Below the pieces are notes generated by a model, which saw only the letters and a program-made list of their open reading frames with translations, made no database searches and was not told where the DNA came from. From the NCBI RefSeq assembly GCF_030525615.1, contig NZ_JAUNEJ010000002.1, forward strand, positions 1-64,000: a stretch of DNA of 64,000 nt, in the 5' to 3' direction. Positions 57,301-64,000 of the stretch are shown piece after piece. Numbering within the stretch: the stretch's first letter is position 1; every line of letters starts with the position of its first letter. Both the position numbers and the translations under genes were made by a program. This DNA is from Cutibacterium sp. (lineage in GTDB: Bacteria; Actinomycetota; Actinomycetes; Propionibacteriales; Propionibacteriaceae).

Positions 57301-58257
57301 TCACGCTAGATACGCGCCTACCCACCGCTCCATCTGTGCAAAAACGGTGGCACGCACTGACGGCGCAGACAGCACCAAATCGTGCAGTCCGCCCCGAATA
57401 CGGATCAGGGTGAGATGACTCCCCAGATTGACCGAGGCACGGGCCAGCCTCTCGACGTCGAGAACAGTGTCGGCGGACTTCATCGACGGCTTCCAGGTCG
57501 CAGAAAGATCGCTGCGGTCGGAAATGAGCACCAGCACCGGGACGTCGATGTGAAGCCCTTGAGCCACCTTCTGATGGCCGTCAAGGATGGCAGCCAACCA
57601 GCCGGCACGAGTGACGAATGGCGCCCATGACGGGTCCTTAACCTCAGGAACGTCCCATTCCCCACCGAACTCGCGACGGATGGAATGACCGAAGTTGTCG
57701 CGCGACGGAATCGGCAAAACCGTGGTGGGTTCCGCGATACGCACTGACCGAGCCAGCGGCCCAGCCAGCGCCCGCGTCAAGAATGACCCTTGCAGATCAA
57801 TCCACGGGGAGTTGAGAATCACCCCGTTGACCCGTCCTGGGTTACGTGACACCCACAACGGCGCCGTGAGCCCCCCGGTGGAGTGACCCATGATCGTCAC
57901 CGAATCGTGGTCAGCGCGCAGCAATGACACAGCTGCGCCAATTTCCTCGTCATACTCGGCAAGATCGCGCACCCAGCCAGCCATCTGGCCAGGGACAAGA
58001 TTTCGTCCGTACCGACGCAGATCGAGACCGAGGAAGTCATATCCCCAGCTCTCCACTGCCTCGGCAAGATGAGCCTGGAAGAAGCAGTCTGACCAACCGT
58101 GGACGTAGAGCATGGCACGGCGATGACGTGGCTCATGACGACGCACCACACTGGCAGTCAGGAGTCCGTCGGGGTCACCGGCGGCCTTGGCTGCATGTGG
58201 AAGACCAATCCGGGCGTATTCAAACCCGTCGATCAGAGGGTCGCTGAGCCACCTCAT
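57301..58257 (-). CDS. Alpha/beta hydrolase (serine aminopeptidase S33-like)
   Basis: A 318-residue hydrolase. YVHGWSDCFFQ is the oxyanion-hole region, GHSTGG contains the nucleophile Ser, and a His near the C-terminus (RGGLHDLVLS) completes the triad; LDLRRYGRN is the usual strand-4 block of lysophospholipase-like members. No signal peptide, so it is cytoplasmic. Fifteen bases downstream of DUF3073 on the same strand. The substrate is not predictable, possibly lipid esters. Confidence 0.8.
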   Translation of the reverse strand: MRWLSDPLIDGFEYARIGLPHAAKAAGDPDGLLTASVVRRHEPRHRRAMLYVHGWSDCFFQAHLAEAVESWGYDFLGLDLRRYGRNLVPGQMAGWVRDLAEYDEEIGAAVSLLRADHDSVTIMGHSTGGLTAPLWVSRNPGRVNGVILNSPWIDLQGSFLTRALAGPLARSVRIAEPTTVLPIPSRDNFGHSIRREFGGEWDVPEVKDPSWAPFVTRAGWLAAILDGHQKVAQGLHIDVPVLVLISDRSDLSATWKPSMKSADTVLDVERLARASVNLGSHLTLIRIRGGLHDLVLSAPSVRATVFAQMERWVGAYLA

Positions 58258-58272
58258 GGCCGCATTACCGGC

Positions 58273-58476
58273 TCATTCGTCCTCGCCGTAGTGGGCGTAC
58301 TTCTCGGCGATATCGGCGTACTCGTCAGACAGGCCATCCTCGCCATGAGAATCCTCCTGCTGACGCTTGCCACCTCTTAGCTCTCGCTCCAGTGACTCGA
58401 GATCCATGTTCACCGAGCGATACTTCAAATCGCGGGCAACCTTGGTCTGTTTCGCCTTTGCACGGCCGCGCCCCAT
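58273..58476 (-). CDS. DUF3073 domain protein
   Basis: A 67-residue protein, MGRGRAKAKQTKVARDLKY at its start, then an acidic tail that ends HYGEDE. This is the short conserved actinobacterial DUF3073 family of unknown function; the basic N-terminus could bind nucleic acid. ATG 58476 is preceded by GAGGGGG. The open frame extends upstream, but the extension has no family content. The position next to purM and purF is common in this group. Confidence 0.88.
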   Translation of the reverse strand: MGRGRAKAKQTKVARDLKYRSVNMDLESLERELRGGKRQQEDSHGEDGLSDEYADIAEKYAHYGEDE

Positions 58477-58601
58477 ATGGGTCGACCCCCTCGCTTCATC
58501 AGTAGCGGCTTTGCCGCCCAAAATCATCAACTGTCGTAAGACACAGGCTACCCGAGCGATGACCATGGTGCCAAAAAGTGAACCGGCACCGCCTCGTCGG
58601 C

Positions 58602-59669
58602 CTAGCGACAAGGATGGTTTGAAACCAGCACTGCCCCTGGGTCGTTGACCCCGCCACGATGGGAAACACAACCGCATTGCCATGCGGAAAGACCGCGCTG
58701 AGCTAGGACTTCGATCCCCTCGGAGATGTTCGCTTCTGGAATGACGACGACCATTCCGACACCCATGTTGAGGGTTGCCTCGATGTCACGTTGTGAGACA
58801 TCGCCCACCTGCTGGACGAGGTTAAAGATTGGGGCAGGAGTCCACGTCGAGCGGTCAACGGTGGCCACCAGATCGTCGGGAATGACGCGAGCGAGATTGT
58901 TGACCAATCCCCCGCCGGTGATATGGCTCATGGCGTGAACCTCGACCTGACGTACCAGGGCCAACAAATCGGAGGCGTAAACCGTGGTGGGTTCCAGCAA
59001 CTCCTCGCCGAGGGTGCGCCCCAGCTCGTCGATATGACGGTCGAGAGTCCAACCGGCGTCAGCCAGCAACACTTTGCGTACCAAGGAGTAACCGTTGGAA
59101 TGCAGGCCTGACGATGCAACTGCCAGCAGCGCGTCCCCCTCCTGAACCCGCTGGGGGCCGAGGATCTCGTCATACTCGACAGCCCCCGTCGTCGCTCCAG
59201 CCACGTCGTACTCGTCGTGGGCCAACAGACCAGGGTGCTCCGCCGTCTCACCCCCGAGAAGGGAGCAGCCCGCCTTGGCACAAGCAGCAGCAACGCCCTT
59301 GACCACATTGGCAATCCGGTCAGGATCCACGTGACCACATGCGATGTAGTCAGTGACAAACCATGGCTCCGCCCCCACCACCACGAGGTCGTCGACCAAC
59401 ATGCCGACCAGATCGAAACCGATGGTGTCGTGGACGTCCATGGCCTGCGCAATGGCGACCTTGGTACCAACACCGTCGGTGGAGGTAGCCAGCACCGGAT
59501 GACGGTATGCCCGCAGTGCTGAGGCGTCGAAGAAACCTGCGAAGCCGCCTAGCCCACCCAGAACCTCTGGTCGACGAGTGGCTGCCACGTGGGCTTTCAT
59601 GAGGTCGACGGCACGTTCACCGGCTTCAATATCGACCCCGGCGCGGGCGTATGCGGACTCGTTACTCAC
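58602..59669 (-). CDS. purM: Phosphoribosylformylglycinamidine cyclo-ligase
   Basis: A 355-residue AIR synthetase for the fifth step of purine synthesis. The conserved blocks are STDGVGTKVAIAQAM with the ATP/Mg residues, GFDLVGMLVDDLVVVGAEP, LLGGETAEHPG, ALLAVASSGLHSNGYSLVR and ITGGGLVNNL. The start overlaps the purF stop (ATGA), so the two are coupled. Confidence 0.96.
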   Translation of the reverse strand: MSNESAYARAGVDIEAGERAVDLMKAHVAATRRPEVLGGLGGFAGFFDASALRAYRHPVLATSTDGVGTKVAIAQAMDVHDTIGFDLVGMLVDDLVVVGAEPWFVTDYIACGHVDPDRIANVVKGVAAACAKAGCSLLGGETAEHPGLLAHDEYDVAGATTGAVEYDEILGPQRVQEGDALLAVASSGLHSNGYSLVRKVLLADAGWTLDRHIDELGRTLGEELLEPTTVYASDLLALVRQVEVHAMSHITGGGLVNNLARVIPDDLVATVDRSTWTPAPIFNLVQQVGDVSQRDIEATLNMGVGMVVVIPEANISEGIEVLAQRGLSAWQCGCVSHRGGVNDPGAVLVSNHPCR

Positions 59670-61153
59670 TGCTTCTCCTCATCGGGATCGGTATGGGTGG
59701 CGTCGGCGACAACGTCTCGGGCGGACGCTGGCACCTGCACCGGATAAACGCCGTCAAAACAAGCCCGGCAGAGATTGTCGGCCTCGACGTGAGTGGCTCG
59801 GATGAGACCATCCAAACTGACGTAGCCCAGAGAATCAGCGCCAATCGAACGGCAGATGTCCTCAACGTCCAGGCCGGGAGCGATGAGCTGGGCCCGGGTG
59901 GCAAAGTCAATGCCGTAGAAACAGGGCCATTCCACCGGCGGGGAGGAAATGCGCACGTGTACCTCGGCGGCACCAGCCTCTCGCAGCATTCGCACCAACT
60001 GACGCTGGGTGTTGCCACGCACGATGGAATCGTCGACGACGACAATGCGCCGTCCCTCGATGACGTCACGCAGCGGGTTGAGTTTGAGACGAATACCGAG
60101 GTTCCGCAGCGTTTGAGAGGGCTGGATGAAGGTTCTGCCCACGTATGAGTTCTTCACCAGCCCCATGCCGTAGGGAATACCGGATTCATCGGCATATCCG
60201 ATGGCAGCTGGAGTGCCCGATTCTGGCACCGGAATGACGAGATCGGCGTCGACGGGGTGTTCCTGGGCCAGAATCTTGCCGATTTTGACGCGGACATTGT
60301 GGATACGTCGTCCAGCAATGACGGTATCGGGGCGGGCCAAGTAAACGTACTCGAAGATACAACCCTTGGGACGTGCTTCGGCGAATCGACTGGTGCGAAG
60401 GCCAGCGTCGTCAATGGCGATCATCTCGCCAGGCTCGACCTCACGGACGAAGGTGCCCCCAACGATGTCGATGGCGGCGGTCTCTGAGGCGACCACCCAT
60501 CCGCTCGACAGCCTCCCCAGCACGAGCGGCCTGATACCTTGCGGGTCCCGGGCGGCACACAGGGTGTGGTCGTCCATGAAGACGAGACTGAAAGCCCCCT
60601 TCAGATGAGGCAGCACCTGGGCCGCGACCTCTTCAAGGGTGCCGTCGTAGGTCGCCATCAAGGCGGTCACCAGCGAAGTGTCGTTGCTGGAATCCATCCG
60701 GTCCTTGTGCGGAATATCGGCATTGGGGGCACGCTCGGCGATGAGGGCCTCAAGGGAGTCGGTATTCGTGAGGTTGCCGTTGTGTGCCAGAGCCAGACCA
60801 CCGCCGCCCTGACGGGAACGGAACGTCGGCTGAGCGTTGTCCCACACACTCGCCCCCGTCGTCGAATAACGCGTGTGGCCGACGGCCATGTGTCCCCGCA
60901 GGGAGTTGAGGGTGGCCTCGTCAAAGACCTGGGACACCAACCCCATGTCCTTGAAAACCATCATTCGGCGACCGTCTGACACCGCCATGCCAGCCGATTC
61001 CTGGCCTCGGTGTTGCAGGGCATACATACCGAAATAGGTGAGTTTGGACACCTCTTCACCGGGAGCGTAGATCCCGATGACGCCACAAGCGTCCTGGGGT
61101 CCGTGGTCCTGGGGGTTGAGGTCTGCAGTGAGCTTTCCGTCTGCGCGCGGCAC
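59666..61153 (-). CDS. purF: Amidophosphoribosyltransferase
   Basis: A 495-residue enzyme of the first committed step of purine synthesis. GTG 61153 (VPRADGKL) matches the family start; there is no clear ribosome binding site. Cys23 in DACGVIGIY becomes the N-terminal nucleophile after removal of a 22-residue propeptide. RIVVVDDSIVRGNT is the PRPP loop. Cysteines in GCIFEY, WPCFYGIDF and LCRACF show the B. subtilis-type enzyme with a [4Fe-4S] cluster. It overlaps purM by ATGA. Confidence 0.95.
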   Translation of the reverse strand: MPRADGKLTADLNPQDHGPQDACGVIGIYAPGEEVSKLTYFGMYALQHRGQESAGMAVSDGRRMMVFKDMGLVSQVFDEATLNSLRGHMAVGHTRYSTTGASVWDNAQPTFRSRQGGGGLALAHNGNLTNTDSLEALIAERAPNADIPHKDRMDSSNDTSLVTALMATYDGTLEEVAAQVLPHLKGAFSLVFMDDHTLCAARDPQGIRPLVLGRLSSGWVVASETAAIDIVGGTFVREVEPGEMIAIDDAGLRTSRFAEARPKGCIFEYVYLARPDTVIAGRRIHNVRVKIGKILAQEHPVDADLVIPVPESGTPAAIGYADESGIPYGMGLVKNSYVGRTFIQPSQTLRNLGIRLKLNPLRDVIEGRRIVVVDDSIVRGNTQRQLVRMLREAGAAEVHVRISSPPVEWPCFYGIDFATRAQLIAPGLDVEDICRSIGADSLGYVSLDGLIRATHVEADNLCRACFDGVYPVQVPASARDVVADATHTDPDEEKQ

Positions 61154-61208
61154 AAGCCAACGGTATCGCAGACCGGCCGAAGGCGCGTTTGGAACGGTGC
61201 GTGACGGT

Positions 61209-62438
61209 TCAGGCCGGAGTGACCTTTCGGGCCACCGAGAGGGCCAACATGGTTGCGGCCACGCCAACACCGAAGGTCACCGCGTATGCCGGGGTGGCAC
61301 CTCCCCAGTCGGCAAGACGTCCGGCCATCGTCGTCCCGAAGGCATATCCGAGGCTTGTCATCGCAGCCATGAGCGTCATCACGGTCCCGATTCGTCCGGC
61401 TGAAGCCGAGCGTTCCGCAACGCTGTAGAGGGTAATCATGTAGGGCGCAGCGGCCATACCGAGGACAATCAAGGCGGGAACCAGCGGCCCAAGATGATTG
61501 ACGACGAGCAGCGGGGTTGCGAATACTGCCAGTCCCACGGCGAAAAGCTTCCATCTCGACACCAGACCCAAACGACGCGCCAGTCTTGGCAAGGCCAGCC
61601 CGGCCGCCGCGCTGCCGACCGACAGCAGGGCGTGCAGCAGACCCGCCAGACCCGGTCGTCCTGCCTGTGTGGCAAGACTGGTCGTCCCCGTTTGGACCGA
61701 CCCGAAAACCATGCCCATCAAGATCATGCCGACACAGGTGGCCAACACCCCGGGGGTCAACAACGGGCCGGAATCCAGCCGCCCTGATGGTGTCCCGCGC
61801 TGATTCGTCCTATCCCGATGAGTCTCGACGAGCTTTGACGTCGGGTCCACCGCGAACCAGCTGCCCAGCACCAATAACATGACACCTGCCACGATGAGGC
61901 CTGGGACCGGACCAGCCAGCACCGCGAGGATTCCGACCAAGGCCGGTCCAATCGCAAAGGAGGCCTCGTCAATGGCCCCCTCCCAGGCGAAGGAGGTCTC
62001 GAGCACCCCCGCCTCGATCCCGGGATTCGCCGCCCCCATGGCTCGCCAGCGGACCCTTGCCATAGTGCCGATCTGAGGTAGGAAAAACCCCGCAATGCCA
62101 CCGATGACGGCCACCAGCGGCCATGCGGCTCCCACTGCAGCTGCCACTCCTTCGGCGATGAGGGCGATACCACCGACCAGGGACTGCACCAACAACACCG
62201 TGCGCTGACCGTGACGGTCGGTCAGGGCACCGAAGAAGGGAGACCCGACAGCGATGGCCAGTGCGACAATCCCGGCAGCCACCCCACCAGGCCCCAGACG
62301 CCCGGACACCTGTGGGCTGGAAACAAGCAGCAGAGTGCCCAGCTGGCTCATGGCCAGGGGTAACCGAGCCATGGCCGAGACGGTGACAAATGTGCCGCCT
62401 GGTAAGGAAAACAGCGTTCGATAGCTCACAGAGGACAT
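61209..62438 (-). CDS. MFS transporter
   Basis: A 409-residue permease with 12 membrane segments. ATG 62438 has GAGAGGT eight bases before it; the extension to 62570 is rejected. The loop ALTDRHGQRTVLL between segments 2 and 3 is the MFS motif A. Resembles drug or small-molecule exporters, without a more exact hint. Co-directional with purF, 55 bp upstream of it. Confidence 0.8.
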   Translation of the reverse strand: MSSVSYRTLFSLPGGTFVTVSAMARLPLAMSQLGTLLLVSSPQVSGRLGPGGVAAGIVALAIAVGSPFFGALTDRHGQRTVLLVQSLVGGIALIAEGVAAAVGAAWPLVAVIGGIAGFFLPQIGTMARVRWRAMGAANPGIEAGVLETSFAWEGAIDEASFAIGPALVGILAVLAGPVPGLIVAGVMLLVLGSWFAVDPTSKLVETHRDRTNQRGTPSGRLDSGPLLTPGVLATCVGMILMGMVFGSVQTGTTSLATQAGRPGLAGLLHALLSVGSAAAGLALPRLARRLGLVSRWKLFAVGLAVFATPLLVVNHLGPLVPALIVLGMAAAPYMITLYSVAERSASAGRIGTVMTLMAAMTSLGYAFGTTMAGRLADWGGATPAYAVTFGVGVAATMLALSVARKVTPA

Positions 62439-62605
62439 GGACAGACCTCTCGATGACGGGGACACGTACCTGTCCGCGTCTGCCCACCCTTCTGACGCGG
62501 GCCCCGGTGATCGTTCCTCGTACCAGACGTCCCGGACCCTGCCTACCGGAACAACCGGAGGCAGGATCACTCTACGCGGGAACGTCTTTCAGTGGAACTT
62601 GGGAC

Positions 62606-63949
62606 TCACTCGGCCAAGCCGGCAAGCATGAGAGCTTCGGTGAGGATAGCCCGACGGAAGTCTCCCAGGTGCAAGGACTCGTCAATGCCGTGCATACGTG
62701 ACTGCGGGTCAGTGACGGCTGTCACCAGGACAGTGGCCTGTGGGAAGGCATTCTGCAAGTCAGTCACCAGCGGGATGGCACCGCCGGTACCCATTTCCAC
62801 TGGCTCCCGCCCCCAAGCCAGCTTGAAGGCCTCGTTGGCGACCTCGGCCTTGTCACCGGTGAAGGGAACGATTCCGGGCTGACCAAGCTGGCCAGGAGTC
62901 ACTGTGATGTGGGCACCGAACTCGACATGAGACTCCAAATGTTTGACGAGGGCCTCCATGGCCTCACCGGCGTCTTGACCAGGGGCAACGCGCAAGCTGA
63001 TCTTGGCGCGGGCACTCGCAGGCAGGACATTGATGGCGTCCTTGACCGGAGTGGCGTCGATAGCAACGACGGTAACCGACGGCTTGGTCCACATCTTCTC
63101 GACGGCGCGTCCTTGACCAACCCACTGCACTCCATCGAGAACAGCCGTCTCCTCACGCAGTCGATCCTCCGGGTAGTCCAGCTGCGGTCCGGCAAACCCT
63201 TTCAGCCCGTCGACGGTCACCTCACCGGTCTCGTCGTGCAGTGTGGCAATGAGACGGCACAGCGTCGTCAAGGCGTCCGGGACGATTCCGCCGAACTGGC
63301 CGGAGTGCAGGGCATGGTCAAGGGTGGAAACCTCCACAACACAGTCAACGACACCGCGCAGGGTGGTTGTCAGGGAAGGCACCCCCTGGGTCCAGTTGAC
63401 AGAATCCGCGATAACGATGACGTCAGCGGACAATTCCTCCTTGTGATTGGCGATAATGGCTTCCATCGACGGAGAGCCAATCTCCTCCTCACCCTCAACG
63501 AACAGGGTGACGCCGACCGGAGGCTTGCCGTCGAAGGCACGAATTGCAGCCAGATGAGCTGCCACGCCGCCTTTGTCGTCTGCAGTGCCGCGACCGAAGA
63601 GACGCTCACCCTTAGTGGTGGCGACGAAGGGGTCAGTATGCCATTCGTCCAGGTTGCCGGTGGGCTGGACGTCGCCGTGGGAGTACAGCAGAACAGTAGG
63701 TTTGCCCTCGGGGGCCGGCCAATGGGCGATGACTGCAGGCAGGCCGTCGTTCTCAGTGATGACGTTGACCTCAGCCGCGCCAGCCTCCTTAGCGGCAGCC
63801 GCGACGAATTCGGCTCCGGACCTCACATCGTCGGGGTTTTGCGAACTGATCGACGGCACCGCGACGTGACGAGTCAGCTGCTCGACGGCACCGTCGAAAC
63901 CAGCATCCACTTTGGCGGACAGATCATGGAGAACACGCGAAAGATCCAT
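62606..63949 (-). CDS. M20 family dipeptidase
   Basis: A 447-residue metallopeptidase. SHGDVQP has the first zinc His and Asp, GRGTADDKGG the bridging Asp, and EGEEEIGS the catalytic Glu and ligand. ADSVNW and the dimerisation domain inserted at about 195-350 follow the M20 plan. Close to the dipeptidases of the M20A/PepV and CNDP group. The protein has no signal peptide, so intracellular peptide use is expected. Confidence 0.9.
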   Translation of the reverse strand: MDLSRVLHDLSAKVDAGFDGAVEQLTRHVAVPSISSQNPDDVRSGAEFVAAAAKEAGAAEVNVITENDGLPAVIAHWPAPEGKPTVLLYSHGDVQPTGNLDEWHTDPFVATTKGERLFGRGTADDKGGVAAHLAAIRAFDGKPPVGVTLFVEGEEEIGSPSMEAIIANHKEELSADVIVIADSVNWTQGVPSLTTTLRGVVDCVVEVSTLDHALHSGQFGGIVPDALTTLCRLIATLHDETGEVTVDGLKGFAGPQLDYPEDRLREETAVLDGVQWVGQGRAVEKMWTKPSVTVVAIDATPVKDAINVLPASARAKISLRVAPGQDAGEAMEALVKHLESHVEFGAHITVTPGQLGQPGIVPFTGDKAEVANEAFKLAWGREPVEMGTGGAIPLVTDLQNAFPQATVLVTAVTDPQSRMHGIDESLHLGDFRRAILTEALMLAGLAE

Positions 63950-64000
63950 ACTGAGAGTCTACGGCCCACAACCCGTCACGATCACGGTCAAGGGGTCACT

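Overview
The window looks like a chromosome segment of a high-GC Gram-positive of the Propionibacteriaceae, most likely Cutibacterium or a close relative. The grounds are a 14-gene complex I operon, menaquinone genes with an isoprenoid-chain reductase, an actinobacterial DUF3073 protein, a TM0106-type nuclease next to menG, an LPXTG surface protein with a poly-C tract upstream, and extensive use of GTG starts. The genus call is inference; the sequence by itself only supports the family level well.

Layout. Bases 1-8.2 kb are accessory: a secreted SGNH esterase cut by the window edge, a tandem array of small membrane paralogues whose third copy is broken, an ABC transporter operon and an M13 metallopeptidase. 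Bases 8.2-14.3 kb hold one very large sortase-anchored fibrillar adhesin with a long leader containing an inverted repeat and a nine-C tract, closed by a clear terminator. Bases 14.6-18.1 kb are a five-gene overlapping cassette: small membrane peptide, ABC ATPase, large permease, small membrane protein and a site-2-protease-like membrane peptidase. I consider it a candidate peptide production, export or immunity system.

Bases 18.2-21.6 kb carry a LURP-one-like protein, a CitE-like lyase, a lone cobF and a polyprenyl diphosphate synthase. Bases 21.8-37.5 kb are nuoA to nuoN on the minus strand, mostly with ATGA overlaps. Quinone genes flank the operon: the prenyl-chain synthase downstream, then the chain reductase, a menF-like gene, menG and menA upstream (37.6-46.5 kb). 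Together they form a respiratory block in which the quinone and its main dehydrogenase are encoded side by side. The menF-like protein lacks almost all of the recognised catalytic residues, which is one of the more surprising observations.

Bases 46.7-54.2 kb hold an MFS exporter, dihydroxyacetone kinase dhaKLM, dCMP deaminase, a cation diffusion facilitator, a patatin phospholipase and a HAD phosphatase. Bases 54.3-57.1 kb contain four tRNA genes (Lys, Glu, Asp, Phe) and a secreted SH3b-repeat protein with a structured leader and a nearly perfect 216-bp internal duplication. Bases 57.3-64 kb hold an alpha/beta hydrolase, DUF3073, purM, purF, another MFS permease and an M20 dipeptidase, all on the minus strand. 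No rRNA, insertion sequence, CRISPR array or prophage gene was seen.
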